Source: Ditylenchus dipsaci | Lineage: Eukaryota > Nematoda > Chromadorea > Rhabditida > Anguinidae | Direction: 5' to 3' | Length of the DNA stretch: 64,000 nucleotides | Assembly (NCBI GenBank): GCA_004194705.1 | Contig: SADC01001326.1 | Location: forward strand, 1 to 64,000 | Shown here: in pieces, positions 38,807 to 49,700 of the stretch | How positions within the stretch are numbered: the stretch's first letter is position 1 | Layout of the letters: each line of letters opens with the position of its first letter | Program-made: the position numbers and the translations under genes | The notes under the pieces: model-generated | The model's database searches: none | The model's input: only the letters and a program-made list of their open reading frames with translations | What the model was told of the DNA's origin: nothing

Positions 38807-39097
38807 ATGCCCCACGAGCAGCGTATATTGAAATTTGCATCCCATCTCAGTGCTTGTTCACCTGAAGTAAGTTTCACCGCTTTTTTATTTAAAAATTCTG
38901 CAGAATAATTTTACTTATTTCAGGCTATCATCTACGGAAAGTGTGTCGCCGAAAAACTCGATAAAGTTAAGCACAACGATTGTCAACAGGAATTCGCCAA
39001 ACTTATTACCTGCTTTAAGAAACAGGTGGGTTATTTTCTCAGACTTGCCAAATCCAGTTGCTATTTTGACATTTTTCAGCAAGCAAAAGCACACTAG
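38807..39097 (+). CDS. NDUFAF8: NDUFAF8-like complex I assembly factor, twin CX9C protein
   Basis: This is a small mitochondrial intermembrane-space-type protein; NDUFAF8 works with NDUFAF5 in complex I assembly. Exons 38807-38866, 38924-39025 and 39080-39097 give 59 residues with closed phases. Two CX9C motifs are visible, C-SPEAIIYGK-C and C-QQEFAKLIT-C, in the spacing and with the aYGrCV and reFeaLrsCf context of human NDUFAF8, which is 74 residues. The ATG lies 9 bases after a TTTTGCAG acceptor (38791-38797), so this may be a trans-spliced first exon. Intron 2 (39026-39079) is 54 nt and has no in-frame stop, so retention would lengthen the protein by 18 residues. The stop is 8 bases before the UTP23 ATG. 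Other small CX9C proteins are the main alternative. Confidence 0.85.
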
Positions 39098-39105
39098 AAG
39101 TCATC

Positions 39106-41311
39106 ATGAAAATCAAACGAATGAAAAGAGCTAGCAGGATTCTGACCTTCTTCCGCTACAATTATGGTTTTCAAGCTCCGCATACTGTGTTACTAGATGG
39201 AACATTTTGTCAAGCTGCGCTACAGAATAAGATAAACCTCAGGGAACAAATGCCCAAGTATTTGGCGGAAGAAGTTCATATGGTCGTGACCAACTGTGTG
39301 TTGCAGGAATTGGGTAGGGATTTCAATTTATTGTCAGGTGAGTCTACATTCATTTTCAGAAAAACTGGGTAGTACTGTGTATGGAGCCTTAGCCATATGT
39401 CGTCAGTTTACGGTGGCCAAGTGTCCTCACAAGCCAGCAAGGTATTGTTTTGGCTGCATATGTTAGTGCTGCAGGCAGGACATTAATCCTGCAGGAATCT
39501 TGTTTCGAATTCCTGTTGGTTCGTTATAAGTCCTGTCCTGTTTCCTGTTAGTGGGGCACATCATTCCTGTAAGATTTTTTTTCGGTAATAAAAATTATGT
39601 TTTCACAAAAAAAGAAGAAAACAGCTGTATCCATTCAACGCGGAACAACTACAGTCGAGTCCCGATAATCCGGCACCCCTAAAGTTCGTATGGGGGCGAC
39701 CTGATTCCTTGTGGTTTTCCTTTCGTAGGGATTACCTATCACCGAGATGGTTCCTCTTCCTAACGTGATTTACCAACACCGAAAAATATAATTAGTTTTG
39801 ATAACAATCCTCTCAATACAAATTTGGAGGTTCAATTTACCGGAGGGTCAATTAACAGGAGGTTCAATTTACCGGAGGGTCAATTTACCTAGAGCCATAC
39901 GGGACAAGTGCCCCTAAAGCCTGATTTTATGATCCTGGCAACAGAGATTTTCAGAAATTATTCTTAGCTGTACCGCTAATCCTGTCACGCGGTACAAACC
40001 TGGGGATTTGTCCCGCAGGACATTTACCTGCGAGACAGCCTAAAAACCGTTTTTGATAGTGATTATGGAAAGTCTGTTATTCTAATGTTGTAGAGCATAG
40101 TCGATTTTTTTCTGGGTCTATTGAAAGCGGTGAAAAATGATGGCTGCGAGGCTAGATAAAAACAAAAAGTGTTTGAAAATTTGTCCCGTGTCCCGCGGGA
40201 GTATGAGGGAGCCAACCCACAGGTTTCTAAGTTAAATACTTCTAAGTCAACGACATCAAGGTGGCATCTATGTTGTCAAACGCGTTTGTTTGCCCATATC
40301 TATAGCCTGTATTCACTATTATGGTTTTCATTCTATTGGTCTAGTTGTTGTCATTAGTCTCGAAGCAGTCACAGCGCAAAATTAAGATAATTTTTTTCTT
40401 GGTCCTTTTCAGTAAAGGCTCGTTTGCAAACTCGGACTTTGATTAGTGATATTGTGCATGGTTCACCGCATCCTTTCATCACGAATCCGACTCAGGGATT
40501 CCGAGAAAACTGTAGGGTGTGAAATACAGCTCATAACAAAAACAAATAAAGAATAGGTTAACCCACTAATTTGATGTTTTGTGATATTTTTATCGTAAAA
40601 TTAGTTGTGGGCTTCTAGAACCGCTTCGGAATGTATCAAGCACTTGGCTCGCAGGTCTAAAACCAAGGATCATGCCAAATACTTCATTGGATCTCAGGTA
40701 ATATTATTGCCTATATCCGGCTTGAAACTCTATGAACTGCTATGATTTCTAGGATGACAATTTGCTGCTGAATCTTCGGGATCTGGGTGGGATTCCTTTG
40801 ATGTCTATCAAGTTCAATACTATTCTGCTTGAAAAGGTAGGTTTATTGTTTCAATATGTCCTTTTACGCCATATGTAACAGGTCTTTAAAATTTCTTCGT
40901 GGACGTAGACTGATAAGCTAAAATTTTAAATCAATCATACATCCTAAACACTTTTAAATTTCTCAAATTTCAGCCATCCAATGAATCACTCAATGGCGTG
41001 CAAAAGTCAAAAGATGAACTAGAAAAGGTCAAAGAGCTGAAAGAAGAAGTGCTAGGCAGTGAACTTTTGAAAAAGCGCAAGAGAAAAGGACCTAAGGACC
41101 CAATCCTCTGTCGTGCAAGAAAGCCAAGATGGACAAGAAAGCTCAACAGTTGCCAGGTCAGGTTCCGGGAGCGTTTGGCAAGAAGAAGGATGAAGCTCAG
41201 ACTGCTGAAGAAGAGGAGAACGCTAGCTCAACTAAGAGGAAGCGGACAAGGAAAAGGCGTCAAAAAGCCCATGAATCTCAAGAGAGTGTTCCGGTAGAAT
41301 CGGCGTCGTAG
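39106..41311 (+). CDS. UTP23: UTP23, small-subunit processome PIN-domain-like factor (5 exons, one-base frameshift)
   Basis: UTP23 acts in the nucleolus in early 18S rRNA processing and binds the U17/snR30 region. Exons: 39106-39313, 39360-39441, 40619-40697, 40753-40836, 40974-41311. The N-terminus MKIKRMKRASRILTFFRYNYG, the PIN-type LLDGTFCQAALQ and the EQMPKYLAEEVHMVVTNCVLQ segment match the family. The CCHC zinc site is visible as AIC...AKCPHK...ASEC, and FIGSQDDNLLLNLRDLGGIP follows. The C-terminus is basic. Lengths sum to 791, one short of 264 codons. The break is at about 41099-41103, where GPKDP should run into NPLSCKKAKMDKK, again within a C run. The 5'UTR is at most 26 bases if it uses the acceptor at 39079. 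Poly(A) signal AATAAA at 41358-41363. Confidence 0.93.
39442..40618 (+). other. UTP23 intron 2 with 'cctgcaggac' repeats and a MITE end
   Basis: Repeats of 'tcctgcaggacattaat'-type sequence at 39470-39560 and 40000-40030 are partly inverted. A lone pogo-like end ACAGTCGAGTCCCGATAATCCGGCACC is at 39650. A possible acceptor and 35-codon open frame at 40411-40523 was considered as an alternative exon, but it does not match UTP23. Confidence 0.45.
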
Positions 41312-41439
41312 AGTATCTAGTCTGCTAAATGCCGCTTATAAATTTGTTCCGGGATCCAATAAAGTTGTTTCGTGGCTAATGTGTATGTGCTGGGCTAGAA
41401 CTCGTGTCATTAATGACGGCCTCGGCCAAACAAGTTAAA

Positions 41440-41700
41440 GTATCAAATCGGGCTCATTTTTTGGTGTACCATGGTCTTACAAAACATGGAAAAATGGGCG
41501 GTAGGTGATTTTTGCCTGGTTTTGATGTAGCAGTGGGTGGTCAAAAGACGGGTATTCTCTTCTAAAGTTTGGTATTCCGCTATACTGACTCCATAAACAA
41601 GGCTATTTTTCTCGAGGTCGCCAGTTCGACCCCTCCCCTTTCTAAATAACTTCCATTTTTCAATTTTCACGCAGATTTTACATTATAAGTCACCTTATTT
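41440..41700. repeat. Possible tRNA-derived SINE remnant
   Basis: The stretch 'gaggtcgccagttcgacccctcccc' at about 41614-41638 contains a B-box-like core. An acceptable A-box is not clear upstream ('tgtagcagtgggtggtc'). A weak call. Confidence 0.25.
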
Positions 41701-42221
41701 TCAAAAAATAAGAACATTTGCTGTAAATAAGAACGTAAGGATATTTTACCAAAAATATGCTTTTTATATAGTACTCATTGCTCCTTTGCTGCTATAACCA
41801 ATTTTTTGACTTGAAATTAATGAAAAAGATTTGCAATCGAAGATTCCGATAAATCTTATAATTAAACACGTCTGGGTAGACTTAGAGTAGACAGAGGTCG
41901 GAAACATCACATTTTCAATTGCCTTTAAAAATCTGAGTGCTAATGAGAATTTTTATTTACCATTATTTTGCGAGATGTACCCTTATGAGACTTTCCCTCA
42001 AAAAATTTTATTTTAAATAAAAAATAAGAAAGATCGGTTAACAACAAACTGCTAAGAATATTCAAAATTCAATAAACCCTTAAATGCGCACTGTCCCATA
42101 TATGGGAGAAATTTTAAAATGCTGTTTTTCCTTTACAAATGATTCATTTCTCAGAATTTTTTTACCAAGTTGTAGAAAAGGGAAGAAATTTGTTAGTTAC
42201 TGAAAAAACCAGCATATACAC

Positions 42222-42771
42222 CCTGTAGGGTGAGCCAAGAAATTTCCCTATTTCAAACGGTCATAACTTTTCGTCCTGACGCGATCTTGACAAACTGTTT
42301 TTTGCATTCGACTCAGCAGACCGTCGGATTCAATTTGACTACAAATGCTCAGAAAAAATTAAGCTCGAATCGTTCACGCCTACACGCAGCTTGCAATCAT
42401 GGTAGAGGATCGGCAGTTTTTGTGCAATCTGATGTTCCTCGATGAAGTTCATTTTCACGTCAATGGAATCGTCCACCGTCAAGTGAGTTTCTTCACTTTT
42501 TGTCTTTAGTTTGTCTGTGATCACATGTGGACGTAAAAGTATGTGCAGCGTGTATAGTGTGTTTGGTAGTGCACAGGTGTACAAAAATCAGTTAATTTTC
42601 GACAACAGGGGGGACCAAGGCAAAAACGACGAAAAATTTTTTTCCGAGCATTTGTAGTCAAATTGAATCCGACGGTCTGCTGAGTCGAATGAAAACTCTT
42701 TGTCAAGATCGCGTCAGGACAAAAAGTTATGACCGTTTGAAAACAGGGGAATTTCTTGGCCCACCCTGTAT
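42222..42771. mobile_element. 550-bp Tc1/mariner-like MITE
   Basis: Terminal inverted repeats of ~140 bp (42222-42363 and 42627-42771) begin CCCTGTAGGGTGAGCCAAGAAATT and end GGCCCACCCTGTA. The arms share 'gaccgtttgaa...gacgcgatcttgac...ccgacggtctgctgagtcgaa'. The centre contains CACACTATACACGCTGCA-like sequence and a 'gacaacaggggggaccaaggc' motif. Non-coding. Confidence 0.8.
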
Positions 42772-43145
42772 TATGTAAAAATTTCGGAAAGCTCATCGGG
42801 TCCGAATAGGCCGAAATTCACGTTTTTGAAAAGTTACTTTATTCTCGATGTTCTAAACGCAAAATCATGAATTTTCTTCCAGAAAGAGAAAGAAATTGTT
42901 TACTCGCGTACTGTACGATAAAAAACCTGACCGATATTTTTAGCAGTGGCTGAGAAAAAAAATTTTGAAGTTTGTGCCATATATGGGGCAGTGCACAATT
43001 GTCGTTGCTTTATATGTATATCCTCTTAAATTCATTCCATACTGAGATTCTAGAAAAACGACTGGTAAAATCGAAACCCGTGTAATTTTAAGGACCGGAT
43101 AGGCCATGGTTGCACGGGTGACAGCACCGGTGTACGGCGTTTGGT

Positions 43146-45215
43146 GTTAAAACTAGAGACGGGCATTTGCCTTTACCCAATACCAATACCAATATTTTTT
43201 GGCCATCTCCAGACCCAATACCAATATTTCAGAGGTGGGGACTCCAATATATTGCCCAATATACAATATTTTCAGCCTGATTTATTTTATACAATACAAC
43301 ATCACCAAAATTATTAATTTAATACATAAATTTTAACAGCAAGAGATTTTTATTCCAAAATAAGAGTTGTTCAGCCGTTTCCGGATTCAAGTTAGATCTT
43401 TGATAGTCCTACACGTTTCTTGCCACAGAAAAGAGCTGTTCACTTGACTAACTAGTTGCTGGTGCAGATAGAAATCGTCGCTGAAAGACTGATAGTGTCG
43501 GAAACGTTTTTTCGCTCTCCTAGACCAAAGATACAACCAAAGATTTAATTTTAAACCATTGGAGTCTAAAACTAACCCTCCGAAATTCCAAAAGATCATG
43601 TTCCAAGTCAATACATTTTTGTTTATTGTAAGCCTTCATCTCGATCATTGCGTTACTGGCTTGCCGATCTTCTTGTCCGCTTCATCAATGAACAAGTTCA
43701 TGTGACGGGAAAGATAAGAATTTGAGCGCTTTGGAGAAGGAGAATGGACCTCTCAGAGAGGACTTCAAATGTTTAAATTACATGAAAAAGAATACCTGAA
43801 TTGCTCAAATCGATGTCTTTCTCTTATTCTTCCTGAATCAACGTGGCCACATTAGTGTTGAATGTGATTTTGCTGATAATGAATCTGTCTTTGAACCTGG
43901 GATCATAGAACATAGCCAGACTCTGGCTGCCAGAGTATATATTCTGTGAAAGTTTCAGACTGTGAAAGAAAATCTGAAAAATTAAGACTTACTTGCTGTT
44001 AGCTAAATCAAATTTGTCCGCCAGTGAGTTGAGAATGAAAAGTCGCAACTTTTTAACTTGTGAGCGCCGCAGTTAGCATGAAGATATTTGCCATCTTTAA
44101 ATGCCTGCATAAAAAACATGGACAAGTTCTCAATCAAACCTTTTTCATATTGCCACCTTCATCACGCAAAAACACGTGCTGTTTATCTATTGAAATTCCC
44201 ATTCTGCTGGCATCTTGCTCACAACTGTGCCAATAGATTGATAGTTATGGCTGCCGGGAAAATGACGTACGTACAGCACAAACTTTTGGCGCTTCCATCC
44301 AGTATTGATCCCGTGAGCTGTCAGACTTAGATAACAAACAGTGAATTAAAATTTTTTAAAACATATATTATTCAACCTGATGAAACTATCTGTTGGACTT
44401 GACCAAATATCTGATGTGCTGAGCATTAGCTGAGCAGTCTTTGAGGCGAGACATAACTTCCTTTTTGACAGCTGCAAAGACTCTCAGCATAACTTATTCC
44501 GAATAATCTTTGCGGCTTTTGATATTTGCTTGATCGCTAGACGAAAAAAGAGCTTTAAACAGTTTAAACTGATTCCACCGCTGCAAACGGCTAATTTTCG
44601 CAAACGATGTAATGCATTATCTTTCGGTTTAACGATGAATGTTGACCTTAAATCATCGAAAATTGTGCAGGATTCAAATCTAAATATTAACCTAGGACAT
44701 ACCTTTTCCTCGGACGACAAACTTGGCTAAGCCCTGCTGCAAGGCTTCTTTCTCATTTTTTCTGACTGCATCATTGCTTCGAACTTCTTCAAATAGATTG
44801 GATGCTTTGCAAGGTGTAACTTTAATCCGCTTGACCCAAAGTTGTTAATCTTGATAATTTATTGGCATTCATTGCATTGGGCTTCTGGTGGTGAAAACTT
44901 TGCGAATAAAGGAAGATCAGCTTCCTCGCCATCAAGAAAAATCTTCCATAAAGAGCTTATCCTGAAACAAACAAAGTGAATCAAAATTGCAACTCTCACT
45001 TTTCACTCGAAAAAATGGGGAAATATGAGTAAAAATGTTAAATTTCTGCTGGAAGCAGTTAATAATTTAGCACCCAATATCTTTGTCAAACCCAATACCA
45101 ATATTTTTGAAAGACACCAACCAATATCCCAATACCAATATTAACGCCTTTATTTGACTCAATACCCCAATATCCCAATACCAATATATTGTTTGTTCCC
45201 ATCTCTAGTTAAAAC
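43146..45215 (-). mobile_element. hAT transposon, 2054 bp, perfect 8-bp target duplication
   Basis: The element 43154-45207 starts TAGAGACGGGCA and ends TTCCCATCTCTA, with GTTAAAAC on both sides (43146-43153 and 45208-45215). Subterminal regions (43170-43270 and 45055-45195) carry repeats of CCCAATACCAATATT. The interior holds transposase remnants on the minus strand. TAGnGAyGGGnA ends and an 8-bp duplication are standard for the hAT superfamily. Confidence 0.93.
43400..44960 (-). pseudogene. hAT transposase remnant with BED zinc finger
   Basis: Read on the minus strand, an N-terminal piece near 44960-44700 shows PPEAQCNEC followed by LKLHLAKHP, the Cys/Cys/His/His pattern of a BED finger. 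A middle piece (~44487-44380) encodes VKKEVMSRLKDCSANAQ. A C-terminal piece (~43960-43830) encodes SLAMFYDPRFKDRFI, the hallmark hAT 'LDPRFK' segment. Stops and frame changes separate the pieces, so no intact transposase is made. The element is dead but was once autonomous. Confidence 0.85.
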
Positions 45216-46660
45216 GGCGTTTTGCGCCATTTTAAAGGATGGGTGAAAGCTGTTAAGGAGATAGTCTCGGCACGAAAGAATTGATTAAAATTTTATGTTT
45301 TTAATGTGCTTTAGAGCCATATTTTGTAGACAATGACATTGCAGCACCGAGTTGTGGACAAAAAAGCCAAAGCCACCTTTAAAAAACACAGAACTTGGAT
45401 TAATCCTTTCAGGTCGAGGCTATCTCCTTAACAGCTTTCACCCCTTCTTTAAAAGAAAAAAACCAGTGTCCAGCCAATTTCTGGCTTATTTATAAAAAAC
45501 TTGGCGATGGTGTCCCAATTTTTAACGATTTTATATTGTCTTTAGCTAGTCAAGTCCCAAAAATTGCAAGGATTCCAATTTTATTTTTTCACATTATACA
45601 TAAAAAAAATTGTCATGAAAAACTAAGTCAATTATTGTTCAGAGAATTTAGAAAAACGGGCGTGCGGTCAATCGGTTCACGGTCAATCGATCCACGGTCA
45701 ATTGGTCTACGGTCAATTGATCCACAGGTCAATTGGTCCACGTGGATACCCGTATCATGGTTTTACGGCAAGTTCGGGTATCCCGTTTTCCGTAATTTGT
45801 CAAAGAACCTTGAAATAGCGGCAGCATTTCGTTATATAACTTCGGGGTGCTCTTCACGAATCTGCAAAAAATCTCTCAACGAGGTCTTTAAAAAATCTAA
45901 GAAAGTACCATGGTCAGAGGAAATCTTTTGCAAAGCTGTTTGTAATTCCCACGAGCTCTATTCATTACGCTTTTCGTTTTGAAATTTCGCCCAAAAATCT
46001 TGAGACCGACTCCAAATTTTTCCGATTTTGAGGGGTATGAAAAATAAACCCACATGTGGGCTAATTAGAGGAAATACGGTGACTGAAATGAAACGTAGTA
46101 ATTTATTAAAAATCCCGAATACAGTCAAACCTCGATATAAAGTAACACTTTTTTTAAATTTCATTTCATGGTCCCCACATGGAAGCGCTGATTGAGCATT
46201 TTGACTTGTCTGTGTGACAATCTACAGGCCTTGACATTTTGGTTTTTTGTAAAAATTAAGTAAGGCAAATGAATCTCAAAATATACAATTTTCAAAGATT
46301 AAGAGTGCTCTGACAGTGAATTCATTACAGCTTAAATTTAAAAAGTACCGAAAACTGCATAACAGCCTCTACTTTGTGTGTCGGCAATCTCAATAATTAT
46401 TTGCTCTAATGTTTATTTCTTTGAAGTCGAAAAATTTCCCAAAATTTATGCAATTTATTCTTGACTGTTTCTCGGAGAATTTTTTAAAATATTTTTTCTT
46501 TTTATTTCTAAACATTATTGACTTCATTTCAAAAAAGGTGAGACAATTTTACTAGTGACAAAAATAAAAATTAGTAACTTAGAATGTGTAGTATGAAAAT
46601 TATGGGTATCTGATCACGTGTCAATTTCTTCTACTATGCCTTCTATATATTGCTAATCTG
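45216..46660. other. Intergenic: short tandem repeat and MITE fragments
   Basis: At 45662-45742 a ~17-base unit 'ggtcaattg(g/a)tccac' is repeated about five times. 45940-46080 is a right-hand fragment of the TACCGTATT MITE family. A single pogo-like end 'acagtcaaacctcgatataaagt' is at 46123. Two inverted blocks, 'aaggagatagtctcggcacgaaagaattgat' near 45255 and 'ttaatcctttcaggtcgaggctatctcctt' near 45405, form a ~200-bp palindrome. No gene is seen. Confidence 0.6.
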
Positions 46661-46753
46661 GCTGATGCGCTCTTTTATCCTGTTAAAAGTATCAATTTTA
46701 CATAGTTTTATTTTGATATTTGTTCACAAATTGGTAATTAAGATGAGTGTCAG

Positions 46754-49700
46754 GCAGCCAAAAAAAAGACATTTTGTACGAGAACTTTGTTGGCTACAAA
46801 TGCATCAACGAGGATGGTCAACAGTCCTCAAAACTTATTCCTTTTGGTATGTAATACTGTATTTCCGGCTCTAAAAGCATTCGCGCATCTTGAAAAAAAT
46901 ATGCCTTGGTAATCATCATTGTTTAAACTGCAACCTCAAACCAAAAAATGTTTCCTTTCTGTCGTAATCGAAAAAGTAACTGCAAGGCATTGTCAGGGTT
47001 TACATTACAGGGTATCCCAAGAAATATGCCCACTTTTAACCCTCAAACTATTAAGCTGGTCTTTTCGACCCATCTGAATTTTTTAATTTTTTTTAAATAA
47101 TACCCGTCTTTGAAACTTTTATTTTTGCTTCAAGACAAGTTATACCTCATTTGAAAGCTTGTTCAATTCTGTATACAGCAGTGTGTTCTTTTTTCAATAA
47201 ACTTTATCAGCTATGATTTACAGCTAAAATTAGTAACTCACTTATTTTTTTTTGAAAGTGTGTTTAGTTCATAGATGAAAAAGTATAAATCAAAACCGTT
47301 TCATGCATCATTTGAGCCTTTTGTTGTGCTACCTTATTGCATAATTAGTACAAGGGTTTGCCTTTGCGATCAGCCAGAATCGGCTTTGTTTAAAATCTTC
47401 AATTTTTCTTAGATATTCAAATGCCTTTAAAGTCCACTTTTATGCGTAAAAAATTCAAATATAAATACACAGATAGGAAAAGCACGCGAAATTGGAATAT
47501 AAAGATAAATATCGAAAACAGTGATTATTTAAAAAATCACAAAGTTTACCATGATGTAAAAAAAACCTTACAAGGTGTGAGGTTCGTAAAAATTGTGTTT
47601 TTTTCATATGAAGTGGGCGCAAATTCTATACTATCTAATAGTGTACCGTTTTCCGCATTAGTGAAATGACAAAAACTGTCTGAGTTACGGCACTTTAAAA
47701 TGTCAACTATCGTTACAGTCAGCCGTTGTCGTGAGCTAAATTGAACCTGAGTTTTATTCTAACTTTTTTTCTAACATTTATAAACTTAAGCCTGCATTCC
47801 ATCGAACAGTCGAAACACCTCTGAAGGTTCTTTTTTACATTACCTTACCTACGTGACACAGTTCTCACAAAGTGTATTTAGTGACCATAGAGGCTGAGTC
47901 TATATCTGCAGGCTACAAGTCCAAATGTGTTGCGGGTGAAAACAGCAATATACCACCTCAACTTTTTCGAATTCGTAGGTGCAAGTTTATAGTTAAACAC
48001 TCTTCACAAATGTATATTTAGGCTGCAAAAACCCAAAGAATAGTGACTTTATTAAGCCAGAGATGGCTATCCACTACCGAAAAGAAAACTACAAAGTAAT
48101 TTGTCACTACAATCGCAGAATTGCCAGTTTGGTTAGGAAAATTGAACACAAACGAGGTAGGGACTGTTACGTATTGCTGCCTAAATTTTGCTTTTTAAAC
48201 CTATCAACCTACGCTATGAACCTTTTTCGCCCGTCCCATAAACCTCAATATGTCACTTCTTGACCAAAAATTAAAAAAAAGATTGTATTTTACAGTCCAT
48301 CACCCCGTCAACTTCATTCTCTCCTAAAGTTGGACAATTTTTTAGCCCAGGATGTCCAATAGAGATGCAACATTAGTTTAATAGTATAAATCATTTTACA
48401 TAGTCGCTGGCCATAAAAACGTTCGGTAAATTCGAGGTTGACACTACAGTTTTTGAGAAATTTTCATACACTTTTGAATTGTAATACTGTCTTGAAACTG
48501 TAATACAGTTTTCGGCGTGTTGAAATGTCACTGATTTTTACAGAAAGTCAAAAATTGAAGGTTAAAAAATACGTTAATAAATTAACTAGTGAAAAAAGTA
48601 TTTATTATGCGATGCTTCAGGGAAAAAATGCTCGACAAACGGCAAAAAGAAAGTGATCGCAAATGTGGAGTACAAGTGTGTCAAGGGCGAATTGATAGCT
48701 ATAGGTGGTGCATTTGGCAATATTACATAAACCAATAGCTAAAAGGCCACAATTATTTTAGGGTGTAAAACCAAGACTGCAAAAAATGAAGTGGTTTCTA
48801 TTAGTAAGTTTAATCTATCACGAATATTTGAAAAATACTTAAATTTGTGAATGTCAGAAGTCGGCAAATCCTGGTCAGATGGTGTTAGCTACATTTACAA
48901 GGTGAACTAGCCTTAAAAATTCAAACGATTTACGCTAGGTATAGAAATAGTTACCCATTGCTTAATTAAACCAACAATTTATAAAAGAACAAAGCTAAAT
49001 TGAACCTGAGCCCAAAACTTCACCATTTATAATTTATTTAATACCGTATTTACTGTAACTCCCCACCCTCTAATAATTCCCCAACCTACGGACCTTATAT
49101 CTCAGCCTAGAGCGAACATTTTGCAAATCTGTTTTTTGCGTTTTCTTAGTTGCCGCGAGTTTACCTGATTACACTTTTCAGATTTTGGTTGAGCACCCAA
49201 AAATCTCAAAATCGACCTCAAAATTTTTCGATTTTTTAGAGGTTGAAAAATAACTCCCCATGGGGACTTAAAACAGTAAATACGGTATATATAATTGATA
49301 TAATTTGATTTTCCCATAACTTGATTTTCCAAAGTCCTCGCCCCAAACCTCTCTACCCCAGTCAAATCAACTTGGGGCCGATGCAATGGTGATCATATTG
49401 GTGCTCAAGTTCAAGTGCTCCAAGAGAAAAATGATAAGACTTATTAGAAATAAAGCGAAAAAAATAGCACAGCAAAAAAACCGAATTAAAAAAATTCCTT
49501 TAGTGTCGACGCCGAGAATTTGACGACCAAGTAGTGTTTCGCAGAAAGGTAACAACGCTACAACCCACAAATTTCAAAGTGAAAATCAATTGTATTTAGC
49601 CTGTATTCACCAAATCGGCGAGAAAAAGAAACCTAGGAAAATATCTGTTGGATCACGTCTTCACATTCACGGAAGTGGAGTGAAAATAGAGTGCACACGT

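Noticed and set aside
40411..40523. Exon-like stretch (VKARLQTRTLISD...) in UTP23 intron 2
   Set aside because: It has an acceptor but does not match UTP23, and the flanking exons join in perfect phase without it. The stop lies close, with no good donor.
46732..46753. A ~21-nt intron joining the hydrophobic frame at 46665 to the exon at 46754
   Set aside because: Far shorter than any intron elsewhere in the window (the smallest is about 47 nt), and the reading phase does not close.
47421..47669. 82-codon frame [11 protein letters not shown]... in front of the Cys-module exons
   Set aside because: Lys/Asn-rich as expected from AT-rich DNA, lacks module cysteines and does not fit the neighbouring splice phases.
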